A DNA stretch of 64,000 bases from UBA1563 sp041671545 (GTDB lineage Bacteria > Bacteroidota > Ignavibacteria > Ignavibacteriales > Ignavibacteriaceae): the NCBI GenBank assembly GCA_041671545.1, contig JBAZBI010000015.1, forward strand, positions 1-64,000, written 5' to 3'. Positions 28,665 through 37,323 of this stretch are shown here, piece after piece (positions within the stretch are counted from its first letter, which is position 1; the number at the start of each line of letters is the position of its first letter). Both the position numbers and the translations under genes were made by a program. The notes beneath the pieces were generated by a model that worked only from the letters and a program-made list of their open reading frames with translations, had not been told where the DNA came from and ran no database searches.

Positions 28665-30020
28665 ATGAGTCACAAAGAAGAATTATTAAAAAAAATATCA
28701 TCCCACACTGCTAAGATCGGTATCATCGGACTCGGCTACGTGGGGTTGCCGCTTGGTTTAACTTTTACAAGAAAAGGATTTTCAGTAATTGGGTTTGATG
28801 TTGATGAGAAAAAGATACCTTTACTAAATGCAGGGCAAAGTTACATTAAACACATCAAAGCGGAAGAAATAAGTGAAGCGGTAAATGCCAAATTGTTTGA
28901 AGCTACCTCAGATTTTTCCCGTTTGCCTGAAGTTGATGCCATCATCATCTGTGTCCCAACCCCATTAAATGAACACCGTGAACCCGATATCTCATATATT
29001 GAAAATTCGGGGAAGGTTGTTGCCAAATACCTAAGAGAAGGACAATTGGTAGTTCTTGAATCTTCGACTTATCCCGGAACAACTGAAGAAGTGCTTCTAC
29101 CACTCTTTGAGGAAAAACCTCACTCCGGCTCTCTCCTTATTAAGGAGAGAGAGAAGTACAAGGTTGGGGAGGACTTTTTCTTAGCGTTTAGTCCCGAAAG
29201 AGAAGATCCAAATAACGGGTATTTTAATACTGCTACAATTCCAAAAGTTGTTGGGGGAGTTACCGCTGATTGTTTGGAGGTTGCATGTGCAGTTTATGAC
29301 CAGGTGATTGTCAAAACAGTTCCGGTCTCATCTGCTCGTGCCGCTGAAGCAGCAAAACTTCTTGAAAACATTTACCGCTCGGTAAATATCGCATTAATAA
29401 ATGAACTTAAAATGGTATTCGACAGAATGGATATTAATGTTTGGGAAGTTATCGAAGCTGCTAAAACAAAGCCGTTCGGATTTAATGCATTCTATCCCGG
29501 TCCGGGACTCGGAGGTCACTGCATACCTATTGATCCTTTCTATTTAACATGGAAAGCTCGTGAGTTTGAAATCAGCACGAAATTTATAGAATTAGCTGGA
29601 GAAATCAATACACAGCAGCCTTATTATGTTATCCAACGCTCAATGGAAGCTCTTAATAAACAAGGAAAAACGATCAATGGTGCGAAAGTATTAATTTTGG
29701 GTGCCGCATATAAAAAAGATATTGACGATATGAGGGAGTCTCCTTCATTAAAACTCATTGAAATTCTCAAGCATAAAGGGGCGATTGTTGATTACAACGA
29801 TCCATTAATAAAAGAACTACCGGCTACGCGAAAGTACAATTACAAAATGAAGTCAATCGAATTGACAGAAGAAAATCTTTCATCATATGATTTAGTTTTA
29901 ATAAGTACGGATCACACAAACTATGATTATCCGTTTATAGGAAAGCATTCACAATTGGTAATTGATACAAGGAATGCGATGAAGAATGTAGATGATCGGT
30001 CAAATATTGTTTTTGCATAG
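28665..30020 (+). CDS. wbpA: UDP-N-acetylglucosamine 6-dehydrogenase (WbpA-like)
   Basis: 451 residues. KIGIIGLGYVGLPLG (17-31) is the NAD-binding motif, SSTYPGTTEEVLLP and SPEREDPNN are family signatures, and Cys286 in GLGGHCIPIDPFYL is the catalytic cysteine of UDP-sugar 6-dehydrogenases. The sequence type is that of WbpA/VipA, which oxidise UDP-GlcNAc to UDP-GlcNAcA, the first step toward UDP-diacetamido-mannuronate. The next genes supply the later steps. A 60-codon duplicate of its 5' end lies at 24440. RBS is ttaGGGGActtt. Confidence 0.92.
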   Translation: MSHKEELLKKISSHTAKIGIIGLGYVGLPLGLTFTRKGFSVIGFDVDEKKIPLLNAGQSYIKHIKAEEISEAVNAKLFEATSDFSRLPEVDAIIICVPTPLNEHREPDISYIENSGKVVAKYLREGQLVVLESSTYPGTTEEVLLPLFEEKPHSGSLLIKEREKYKVGEDFFLAFSPEREDPNNGYFNTATIPKVVGGVTADCLEVACAVYDQVIVKTVPVSSARAAEAAKLLENIYRSVNIALINELKMVFDRMDINVWEVIEAAKTKPFGFNAFYPGPGLGGHCIPIDPFYLTWKAREFEISTKFIELAGEINTQQPYYVIQRSMEALNKQGKTINGAKVLILGAAYKKDIDDMRESPSLKLIEILKHKGAIVDYNDPLIKELPATRKYNYKMKSIELTEENLSSYDLVLISTDHTNYDYPFIGKHSQLVIDTRNAMKNVDDRSNIVFA

Positions 30021-30036
30021 TCTCAATCTTAACCTT

Positions 30037-30067
30037 TTCTATTATTTCCGAATAATTCGTAAATTTG
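30037..30067 (+). promoter_or_regulatory. Promoter candidate before the WbpE-like gene
   Basis: TAAATTTG at 30060-30067 matches the -7 element of Bacteroidetes promoters. The 19-base upstream position holds TTCT, a poor -33 match. The ATTCGTAAATTTG string is shared with the candidate before pfkA at 10064-10076. Confidence 0.3.
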
Positions 30068-30095
30068 CAATCATAAATTATTAATTAAGGCAATT

Positions 30096-31262
30096 ATGAA
30101 AGTATCACTCTTAGATCTAAAAGCACAGTACGCTACAATTAAACCAGAAATTGATGAAGCACTTCTAAAGGTAGCTGAATCACAATATTTCATCTTAGGA
30201 CCCGAAGTAACCAAGTTAGAAAAAAACATGTGCGACTATATCGGCTGCAAATTCGCCTACGGAGTTTCATCCGGTACAGATGCACTTTTACTAGCCCTCA
30301 TGGCGTTAGATATTAAACCCGGTGATGAAGTGATCGTCCCTACCTATTCTTTTTTTGCAACTGCAGGCGTTATAGCTAGACTTCATGCAATTCCCGTTTT
30401 TGTCGATAGCGATCCGGTAACTTTTAACATCGATCCCATTCAGATTGAAAAGAAAATCACTTCAAAAACTAAAGCTATAGTTCCTGTTCACCTGTATGGA
30501 CAAAGCGCCGATATGCAGCCCATTATGGAACTTGCAAAAAAACATAACCTTTTTGTAGTTGAAGATGGAGCTCAGGCTATTGGCGTTGAGTATAAAAATG
30601 GAAGAAAAGTCGGGACCATCGGAACCATCGGCTGCTTCTCATTCTTCCCTTCAAAAAATTTAGGCTGTTTTGGGGACGGTGGATTAGTGACAACCAACGA
30701 TCCGGAATTGGCTGAACGACTAAAAATTATGCGCGTTCACGGCGGCAAGCCAAAATATTATCACAAAGTGATAGGCGGCAACTTTAGGATTGATGAAATT
30801 CAAGCTGCAATTCTTAACGTAAAACTTCCTCATCTTAATGGCTGGTCGGAAAGAAGACGTGAAAATGCAAAACTCTACACCGATCTTTTTGTTCAGAATG
30901 GTTTAGCGGAAAAGGAAGGAATGATTCAACACGATAATAACAACGCTGTTCTACTACCAAATCCAATTTATAAATCTGATAAAGTAAAAAACTATCATAT
31001 CTATAATCAGTACGTAATTCGAGTAGAAAAAAGAGACGAGCTCAAAAAGTTTTTACTAGAAAAAGAAATTGGAGTTGAAATTTATTATCCTGTCCCATTC
31101 CATCGACAAGAATGTTTTTCTTATTTGAATGAAAAAGATTCCGATTTCCCGGTTGCAAATAACGCGGCAGAGCACAGCCTAGCTCTTCCAATTTATCCTG
31201 AGTTGACTGAAGAACAAATTGCTTACGTAGTTAGTAAAATTGCCGAGTTCTTTAAAAAGTAG
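30096..31262 (+). CDS. wbpE: PLP aminotransferase (WbpE-like, DegT family)
   Basis: 388 residues. SSGTDALLLALMAL binds the cofactor phosphate, VVEDGAQAIG holds the ring, and Lys187 in FFPSKNLGCFGDGG is the Schiff-base lysine. The N terminus KVSLLDLKAQYATIKPEI is typical of WbpE/WlbC sugar C3 aminotransferases, which convert the 3-keto sugar made by WbpB to UDP-GlcNAc3NA using glutamate. It fits between wbpA and wbpB in the locus. A second, diverged member lies at 59396. Confidence 0.92.
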   Translation: MKVSLLDLKAQYATIKPEIDEALLKVAESQYFILGPEVTKLEKNMCDYIGCKFAYGVSSGTDALLLALMALDIKPGDEVIVPTYSFFATAGVIARLHAIPVFVDSDPVTFNIDPIQIEKKITSKTKAIVPVHLYGQSADMQPIMELAKKHNLFVVEDGAQAIGVEYKNGRKVGTIGTIGCFSFFPSKNLGCFGDGGLVTTNDPELAERLKIMRVHGGKPKYYHKVIGGNFRIDEIQAAILNVKLPHLNGWSERRRENAKLYTDLFVQNGLAEKEGMIQHDNNNAVLLPNPIYKSDKVKNYHIYNQYVIRVEKRDELKKFLLEKEIGVEIYYPVPFHRQECFSYLNEKDSDFPVANNAAEHSLALPIYPELTEEQIAYVVSKIAEFFKK

Positions 31263-31335
31263 GAGGAATGGAAGAGTGGAAAAATGGAATATTGGAAGGA
31301 TGGAATATTGGAATGAAGGAATAAGAGTTTAACAA
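31261..31335. repeat. GGAATATTGGA word array, left of the split S23 gene
   Basis: Words ggaagagtgg, ggaatattgga, aggatggaatattggaatga repeat here; the reverse complement (cccaatattcctttattccatcattcc) lies at 32063-32089 on the other side of the S23 gene. Confidence 0.7.
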
Positions 31336-31536
31336 TTGAATTTATTCTTTTGAGTTGTGGAATATTGGAAATAAAGAGAAAAAATATAAATCGAGGTTAT
31401 ACCAAACTAAGGGTTTGGGAAGATTCCATTTCTCTCTTTAAGATGGTTTACAAAACAAACAAAAATTTTCCTTATGAATTATCAAAAAGTTGGAACAACA
31501 TTCTGGATGCTGCGCATAGTATCTCCAGAAATATTC

Positions 31537-31821
31537 ACCCAGTCAAATAGTTTTATATTTTGGAAGAGTATTATTATACATATGTTCTTAAAAGTTTATC
31601 GGATGGGAAGTTTTATATTGGCTATACAAAAAATATAAAACTAAGATTTGAACAACATTCAAAAGGCTTAGTTGAATCTACTAAAAATAGAAGACCATTC
31701 GTTTTAGCATATTTTGAGGCATGTTTAAATCAAGCTGATGCGCTAAACAGAGAAAAATATCTTAAAACACATTATGGGAAGTTGTTTTTAGGTAATAGGC
31801 TCAAATCTTATTTGACGGGGT
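31537..31821 (+). mobile_element. 285-bp GIY-YIG element with terminal inverted repeats
   Basis: The left end ACCCAGTCAAATA (31537-31549) and the right end TATTTGACGGGGT (31809-31821) are inverted repeats with 12 of 13 matches. Between them lies one GIY-YIG gene that almost fills the element and whose stop is formed at the right end. It interrupts the S23 gene at a single point. There is no room for a group I intron core. I infer a minimal endonuclease-coded mobile element. Confidence 0.7.
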
Positions 31822-31823
31822 AA
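31560..31823 (+). CDS. GIY-YIG endonuclease of the S23-inserted element
   Basis: 87 residues from TTG. YTYVLKSLSDGKFYIGYTKNIKLRFEQH contains the GIY-YIG strands (TYVL ... FYIGYT) and the catalytic Arg (LRFEQH); Glu in LNREKYLKTHYGK is the likely metal ligand. It is of the small YhbQ-like type but only distantly similar to the gene at 11875. The last codons L-T-G-stop lie in the right inverted repeat. No ribosome site is evident, so expression may depend on read-through from the interrupted gene. Confidence 0.85.
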   Translation: MEEYYYTYVLKSLSDGKFYIGYTKNIKLRFEQHSKGLVESTKNRRPFVLAYFEACLNQADALNREKYLKTHYGKLFLGNRLKSYLTG

Positions 31824-32123
31824 AGAAGGTTATTGCCGAAAGAATCTTAAGGAATATCTTAATTTTCTTAATATTGCACTGGGTTCGTGTGGTGAACTGT
31901 TTTCTGGAATAATTTCTTTTAAGGAGATTGGACTAAAAGATGAGAGTAATTTTGAAATATTAGATGAATTGCATTTTAAGGTTGAAAATGAACTGTTAGG
32001 TTTGATAAAATCGCTCCAAAAGAAACAAAATGATGGTGATTGGAATGATAAGTTTTAATATCCCAATATTCCTTTATTCCATCATTCCTTTTTAGCGTAG
32101 TTATCTATAAAAATGAGAAAATT

Positions 32124-33119
32124 ATGATTAAGACAGAATATATAAAATTAGCCGTAGTTGGTTGCGGCAAATGGGGGATGAACCACGTAAAGACAGCCTA
32201 CAGTTTACTTGGAGAAAACCTCCTATATGCTTGTGATGCTTTCGACTCTGCAAAAGAGCGTGTAGAAGCGGTTGGGAAAATTCCCTTTACAAAAAATTTA
32301 CAAAATATACTCGACGATAAATCAATTAATGCTATAATTATTGCTACTCCTGCCGAGACGCATTATAATATTGCTCGTCAGTGTCTCGAACATGGGAAAC
32401 ATGTATTAATAGAAAAACCTATAACCCTTTTTTCATCTGAAGCAGAAGACCTCCTCAACCTTAGCCTAAACCTCAACCTTAAGATAATGGTCGGACATAT
32501 ACTTCTTTTTCATCCTGCGATCCTCAAAATAAAAGAAGATATTGACGCAGGAAAACTTGGCAATCTGCAATATGTTTATAGTAACCGGTTAAATTTAGGT
32601 ACTATTCGAAGTGAAGAGAATATCCTTTGGAGTTTTGCCCCGCATGATATTTCAATCATCCAGTTTTTTGCAAAGACAAACCCTACTTCTGTTAAAGCGA
32701 ACGGAGCGAGGTTCCTTCAAAATAACATTGAAGACACTACGATAACTTATCTCGAATATCCTGATAACGTCCATGCCCATATTTTTGTAAGCTGGCTCCA
32801 TCCATTTAAAGAACAACGACTTGTTGTTATCGGCGATAAGGGGATGTATACATTTGAAGATACTCTTAAAGAAGGAAAACTGAAGTTTTATCCTAAAGGG
32901 TTCACCAATGTTGGGGGAGTTTTGCAAAAATTTGAAGGTGAATATCAGATAGTCGAAATTGAACAGAAGCAAGCTTTAGTTGAAGAACAGAAACATTTTT
33001 TTAATTGTATCATAAATAACGAAGAACCAAGAACAAACGGTCAGCATGCGTTGGAAGTCCTTAGAATACTAGAATTAGCCACTGACTCGTTAAAGAGGAA
33101 TAATGGAAAGTTGGAGTGA
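32124..33119 (+). CDS. wbpB: UDP-GlcNAcA 3-dehydrogenase (WbpB-like, Gfo/Idh/MocA)
   Basis: 331 residues. IKLAVVGCGKWGMNHVK (7-23) is the Rossmann motif, VLIEKPITL holds the conserved EKP lysine, and FAPHDISII carries the catalytic-region H-D. It is of the WbpB/WlbA type, which oxidises C3 of UDP-GlcNAcA and recycles NAD with 2-oxoglutarate in P. aeruginosa. It is separated from wbpA and wbpE only by the split S23 gene. Confidence 0.88.
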   Translation: MIKTEYIKLAVVGCGKWGMNHVKTAYSLLGENLLYACDAFDSAKERVEAVGKIPFTKNLQNILDDKSINAIIIATPAETHYNIARQCLEHGKHVLIEKPITLFSSEAEDLLNLSLNLNLKIMVGHILLFHPAILKIKEDIDAGKLGNLQYVYSNRLNLGTIRSEENILWSFAPHDISIIQFFAKTNPTSVKANGARFLQNNIEDTTITYLEYPDNVHAHIFVSWLHPFKEQRLVVIGDKGMYTFEDTLKEGKLKFYPKGFTNVGGVLQKFEGEYQIVEIEQKQALVEEQKHFFNCIINNEEPRTNGQHALEVLRILELATDSLKRNNGKLE

Positions 33120-33155
33120 GGGGAAAGGGGGAATGAGGGAATGAGGGAAGATCAT

Positions 33156-33304
33156 AGCTGATGGGTGATAGCTCATAGCTCATAGGAAAAACGAAGGAAG
33201 TTTGGGGTACAGATCTCAAAAAAAGTTTTTAAAACATGTTTGATATGAAGAAATCATTAGTTATCACCTATCACCCATGAGCTATTAGCCATGAACCATA
33301 ATCT
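33156..33304. repeat. Word array left of the third S23 gene
   Basis: agctgatgggtgatagctcatagctcatag (two runs of related words) is followed at 33260-33304 by the reverse-oriented words tatcacctatcacccatgag, ctattagccatgaacc. Related words follow the gene at 33687-33721 (ccatgagccatcacctatga). Confidence 0.7.
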
Positions 33305-33679
33305 ATGACCAACATTCACTTTGCTTTTGAAGATCTAGAGGTTTGGAAAAAATCAATCACTTTTGCAGTTGCTGTGATAAATATGATTGAAGAGTTACAG
33401 ACCGAACGAAAACATTTTAGATTAATAGAACAAATAGAATCTTCAGTTACATCAATAGCTATGAATATTGCAGAGGGGAAGGGGAGATACTCAAAAAAAG
33501 AATATGTGCAGTTTCTCTACTATTCAAGAGGGTCATTAAACGAGACTATTACTTTAATAGAAATATTTAAACAAAAAGACTGGATCAAGGCAGATACGTA
33601 TTATACTCTTCGCCATGATGGTGACGAAATTGGTAAAATGCTCTCCAGTTTAATAAGTTCTATAAAAAACTCAATTTAA
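33305..33679 (+). CDS. S23/IVP-type four-helix-bundle protein (third copy)
   Basis: 124 residues: FEDLEVWKKSITFAVAVINMIEEL, LIEQIESSVTSIAMNIAEGKGRYSKKEYVQFLYYSRGSLNETITLIEIF. The 'dLevWk.s..f' opening and SIAMNIAEGxGR centre are the classic family features. It is intact and lies between wbpB and wbpD, transcribed in the same direction. The ATG itself is part of a flanking word (atctatgacc). Function unknown. Confidence 0.92.
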   Translation: MTNIHFAFEDLEVWKKSITFAVAVINMIEELQTERKHFRLIEQIESSVTSIAMNIAEGKGRYSKKEYVQFLYYSRGSLNETITLIEIFKQKDWIKADTYYTLRHDGDEIGKMLSSLISSIKNSI

Positions 33680-33748
33680 CTTTGGTCCATGAGCCATCAC
33701 CTATGACCTATTACCCATAACATATTAACAAACATTTAAGGTATTCTT

Positions 33749-34336
33749 ATGTCCGACAAAAACTATTACGTAAACCCCCACGCCGTTGTTGACGATAACG
33801 TCGAAATTGGCGAAGGAACAAAAATTTGGCACTTCAGCCACGTTCAGTCCGGCTCTAAAATTGGAAAGAAATGCGTCCTTGGACAAAATGTCAACGTCGC
33901 GAACGATGTCATCATCGGTAATTTTGTAAAGATACAGAACAACGTCTCTGTTTATGAGGGCGTCGAACTTGAAGACTACGTTTTCTGTGGACCCTCAATG
34001 GTATTTACAAACATCTTAGACCCTCGCTGCAAATACCCCCAAGTCGGGAAAGAATTTTATATCAAAACACTAGTAAAAGAAGGTGCTTCTCTCGGAGCTA
34101 ATTCTACCGTGGTGTGTGGACATACGATCGGCAAGTTTGCTTTTGTTGGTGCCGGTGCTGTAGTGACTAAAGATATTCCCGATTATGCTCTTGTTGTCGG
34201 TAATCCTGCACGGGTAGTCGGATGGGTGAGTGAAGCTGGAAAGAAATTAAAATTTGACGAAAATGGAATTGCCTTTTGCGAAAAAAGCGAGAAAAAATAT
34301 AAATTTGAAATTAATAAGGTAAATGAAATTGTGTAA
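33749..34336 (+). CDS. wbpD: UDP-GlcNAc3NA N-acetyltransferase (WbpD-like)
   Basis: 195 residues forming a left-handed beta-helix of hexapeptide repeats (VEIGEGTKIWHFSHV, IGKKCVLGQNVNVANDVIIGNFVKIQNNVSVYEGVELED, ASLGANSTVVCGHTIGKFAFVGAGAVVT). YALVVGNPARVVGW is the usual C-terminal turn. It matches WbpD/WlbB, which transfers acetyl from acetyl-CoA to the C3 amino group of the sugar made by WbpE. TAAGGTATTCTT precedes the ATG. Confidence 0.93.
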   Translation: MSDKNYYVNPHAVVDDNVEIGEGTKIWHFSHVQSGSKIGKKCVLGQNVNVANDVIIGNFVKIQNNVSVYEGVELEDYVFCGPSMVFTNILDPRCKYPQVGKEFYIKTLVKEGASLGANSTVVCGHTIGKFAFVGAGAVVTKDIPDYALVVGNPARVVGWVSEAGKKLKFDENGIAFCEKSEKKYKFEINKVNEIV

Positions 34337-34363
34337 ATCGATGAAAGTTTTTAATCAATTATA

Positions 34364-35488
34364 ATGAAAAAAAATAGCGATCCAATTTACATCACTCAAC
34401 CCAATCTTCCATCTTTAGATAAGTTGCAGCCATACTTGAAGGAAATTTGGGAAAATAAGATTCTTACGAACAACGGTCCTTTCCATCAAAAGTTCGAATT
34501 GGCTTTGGCAAATTATCTTAAAGTTGAAAATGTGAACCTATTTACAAATGCGACTATTGCCTTGATAGTTGGTTTACAAGCATTGCATATAACCGGTGAG
34601 GTAATTACAACGCCATTTAGTTTTGTTGCAACAGCACACTCTTTAAAATGGAATGGTATTACACCTGTATTCTGTGATATAGAAGAGAAAACATTAAATA
34701 TTGACCCAGATAAAATTGAAGTTCTTATTACACCCAGAACAAGCGCTATAATGCCTGTTCACGTTTACGGACATCCTTGTGATACTCTAAAAATACAAGC
34801 AATAGCTGACAAATACGGACTGAAAGTTATTTATGATGCTGCACATGCATTTGGTATTAAATTTAAAGATAAAAATTTACTTCTCGAAGGCGATATGTCT
34901 GTTTTAAGTTTTCATGGCACAAAATTGTTCAATACATTTGAAGGCGGTGCAATTATCACTAAAGATGAAAATCTTAAAAAAAGGATTGATTACTTGAAAA
35001 ACTTTGGATTTGCCGATGAAGTGACTGTAATAGCTCCCGGAATTAATGGTAAAATGAATGAATACCAAAGCGTGATTGGTTTACTCAGTCTTGAAATTGT
35101 TGATGAAGAAATTGCAAGTCGAAAAAAAGTAGCAGAGACTTATTTTGAATTGTTAAAAGATGTAAAAGGAATAAAAGTATTTAATAATTTTGATGGATAT
35201 GAATACAATTACGCTTACTTCCCGGTTCTAATTGATGAGAAAGAATATGGCGTAAGCCGTGAAAAAGTTTATGATGAATTAAAGAAGCACAATATTTATG
35301 CAAGAAGGTATTTCTATCCTTTAATAAGTAATATGCCTACATATAGAAGTTTGTCTAGTGCTTCAAAAGAAAATTTACCGGTTGCAAACATAATTGCAGA
35401 ACAGATTTTGTGTTTACCAATTTATGGATCTTTGGGTGAAAACATAATAATTAAAATAATAGGATTTTTTTTAAATGTTCAAAAATAA
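34364..35488 (+). CDS. DegT-family sugar aminotransferase (WecE/FdtB-like)
   Basis: 374 residues. ENVNLFTNATIALIVGLQAL, VIYDAAHAFG and Lys187 in SFHGTKLFNTFEGGAI (PLP lysine) define a sugar-nucleotide aminotransferase of the group acting on dTDP-4-keto-6-deoxy sugars. Because a GT56-like TDP-Fuc4NAc transferase lies at 38223, the product may be a dTDP-4-amino-4,6-dideoxyhexose; this is inference, since no rmlA/rmlB genes lie in the window. It overlaps the next gene by 14 bases. Confidence 0.85.
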   Translation: MKKNSDPIYITQPNLPSLDKLQPYLKEIWENKILTNNGPFHQKFELALANYLKVENVNLFTNATIALIVGLQALHITGEVITTPFSFVATAHSLKWNGITPVFCDIEEKTLNIDPDKIEVLITPRTSAIMPVHVYGHPCDTLKIQAIADKYGLKVIYDAAHAFGIKFKDKNLLLEGDMSVLSFHGTKLFNTFEGGAIITKDENLKKRIDYLKNFGFADEVTVIAPGINGKMNEYQSVIGLLSLEIVDEEIASRKKVAETYFELLKDVKGIKVFNNFDGYEYNYAYFPVLIDEKEYGVSREKVYDELKKHNIYARRYFYPLISNMPTYRSLSSASKENLPVANIIAEQILCLPIYGSLGENIIIKIIGFFLNVQK

Positions 35489-36764
35489 ATTAAAAATTTT
35501 AGTTTTTCCTTGTGGCTCAGAAATTGGTTTAGAGATTTATAGGTCATTAACATGCGAAAAAAACATTGAATTAATCGGAGGAAATAGTATAAACGATCAC
35601 GGAAGATTTGTCTATAAAAACTATGAGGGTAATATCCCATTCATTTATGATTCGAATTTTATTAATTTTTTAGGAAAATTCGTTAATGAAAGAAAAATTG
35701 ATATGATTTACCCAACGATGGATGAGGTAATATCTATTCTAAAACAAAATGAAGAAAATTTAGGATGCAAAGTTATTGGCCCAGATATTTATTATGCACA
35801 AATTTGTAATAGCAAAACAAAAACATATGAATACCTTAGAGATAGTGTTAAAGTGCCTGAAATTTATCCTACAGTAGAAAAAATAAATGACTTCCCAGTT
35901 TTTATAAAACCAGATAAAGGATATGGTTCAAGGAAAACCTTGAAAGCAAATTCAAAAGATGAAGTAATATACTGGTTGAAAAAAAATAATGAATCGGAAA
36001 TGATAATTTTAGAATTTCTGAGTGGCAAGGAATATACAGTTGATTGCTTTTCTAATTATAAAAATGAATTGATGTTTTGTGGTGCACGAACTAGAAATAG
36101 AATCCTAAACGGAATAAGTGTTAATACTAAAGAATACCTAAAACGAATTGAAGAGATTAATGATATAGCAAAAAAAATAAATAAAATATTAAAACTAAAT
36201 GGTGCTTGGTTTTTTCAGCTTAAAGAAAATGGTAAAGGTGATCTTGTGCTTTTAGAAGTTGCTTCAAGATTAGGGGGATCCTCAGGATTATTTAGAGCAA
36301 AAGGAATTAATTTTGCTTTACTTACAATTTATGATGCACGTGGATATGATATAAAAATTTTGAAAAACGATTTTATTGTAGAAATGGATCGTGCGCTGGA
36401 CAATAAGTATGAACTTAACATTAAATACGATACAGTTTATTTGGATTTAGATGATAGTCTAATTATCGATGAACAATTAAATACTGAATTAATTAAATTC
36501 TTATATCAATGTATAAATAAAAAAATAAAAATTGTCTTAATAACTAAGCATAGAAACAATCTTAAAGAAACACTTAAGAAGAAACGGCTGACGCAAGTAT
36601 TTGATCAAGTAATACATATTGATGAAAACGATGAAAAAGCAAATTATATAGATAATAAAAATTCCATTTTTATTGATGATTCTTTTTCTGAGAGAATTAA
36701 AATTATTAATAAAATTGAAATTCCTGTTTTCGGAATAGATGCTGTGAGTTGTCTTATAAACTAA
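35475..36764 (+). CDS. ATP-grasp ligase fused to a HAD-like domain
   Basis: 429 residues. The N-terminal ~310 residues are an ATP-grasp enzyme of the carbamoyl-phosphate-synthase-like group: FPCGSEIGLEIYRSL, IYPTMDEVIS, FPVFIKPDKGYGSRK (ATP lysines), ILEFLSGKEYTVDC and LLEVASRLGGSSGLF. From ~318, VYLDLDDSLIIDEQLNTE is the HAD DxDxT-like motif, followed by ITKHRN and FIDDSFSER. The HAD nucleophile motif reads D-L-D-D-S. The fusion suggests ligation of an amino acid or acid to a sugar plus a phosphatase step; the substrate is unknown. Confidence 0.8.
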   Translation: MFKNKLKILVFPCGSEIGLEIYRSLTCEKNIELIGGNSINDHGRFVYKNYEGNIPFIYDSNFINFLGKFVNERKIDMIYPTMDEVISILKQNEENLGCKVIGPDIYYAQICNSKTKTYEYLRDSVKVPEIYPTVEKINDFPVFIKPDKGYGSRKTLKANSKDEVIYWLKKNNESEMIILEFLSGKEYTVDCFSNYKNELMFCGARTRNRILNGISVNTKEYLKRIEEINDIAKKINKILKLNGAWFFQLKENGKGDLVLLEVASRLGGSSGLFRAKGINFALLTIYDARGYDIKILKNDFIVEMDRALDNKYELNIKYDTVYLDLDDSLIIDEQLNTELIKFLYQCINKKIKIVLITKHRNNLKETLKKKRLTQVFDQVIHIDENDEKANYIDNKNSIFIDDSFSERIKIINKIEIPVFGIDAVSCLIN

Positions 36765-36774
36765 TGAGTTTTTT

Positions 36775-37323
36775 ATGATTGATGAGATATCTGAAATAGA
36801 TAAAACAAATTATGCCCTAATTAGAAAGAATGTGTCTGAATTTATTTTTAATTGTGCTAAACGATTTGACAATAAAGATGTAAAAGTGCTTGATATTGCG
36901 CCGCAGGTACATCTTGGTGCTAAAGAATACTTTAAGTTAGCTGATGTTAAAACGTTAGACATTGATTCAATATCAAATGCAGATTATATAGCAGATATTT
37001 GTAACTGCAACGATCGTCTTATTCCAAATAAATCATTCGATATTATTATTTGCACAGAAGTGCTTGAGCATACGGCTAATCCATTTTCGGCTATTAAAGA
37101 ATTAGCACGTATTCTGAAAAATGGGGGATATATATGTGCAAGTACACCCTTTAATTTTCGAATACATGGCCCACTTCCGGATTGTTGGCGATTTACTGAA
37201 CATGGGCTTAGAGAATTAATAAAATCGGCATCCTTAAAGCTTATTGAGGTAAATGCACTTGACACTCCGGAACGTTTTTTAATGCCAATACATTATACTT
37301 TTATAGGTAAAAAGATTGATTAG
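36775..37323 (+). CDS. Class I SAM methyltransferase
   Basis: 182 residues. VKVLDIAPQVHLGAKEYF replaces the usual glycine-rich loop, LDIDSI binds the ribose, and FDIIICTEVLEHTANPFSAIKELARILKNGGYICASTP is the Methyltransf_11 core. The first loop (DIAPQ) lacks the usual GxGxG pattern. It lies between the ATP-grasp gene and a second methyltransferase with one-base spacing, so it belongs to the polysaccharide operon. The target is unknown. Confidence 0.8.
   Translation: MIDEISEIDKTNYALIRKNVSEFIFNCAKRFDNKDVKVLDIAPQVHLGAKEYFKLADVKTLDIDSISNADYIADICNCNDRLIPNKSFDIIICTEVLEHTANPFSAIKELARILKNGGYICASTPFNFRIHGPLPDCWRFTEHGLRELIKSASLKLIEVNALDTPERFLMPIHYTFIGKKID

Larger units (their letters stand above)
31350..32058 (+). 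pseudogene. S23/IVP-type four-helix-bundle gene split by an insertion
   Basis: The left part (31350-31535) reads ... NRGYTKLRVWEDSISLFKMVYK ... ILDAAHSISRNI and the right part (31825-32058) reads EGYCRKNLKEYLNFLNIALGSCGELFSG ... VENELLGLIKSLQKKQNDGDWNDKF without any stop. Joined, they give a normal four-helix-bundle protein in which SRNIxEGYCRK is a family hallmark. The break is exactly inside that motif, and the GIY-YIG element fills it. The start codon is unclear: the usual Met before NRGY is ATA here. Confidence 0.9.

Noticed and set aside
31536..31824. Group I intron or intein in the S23 gene
   Set aside because: Only about 290 bases, filled by the GIY-YIG gene; no space for a catalytic RNA core or for splicing motifs, and the left half runs into a stop.
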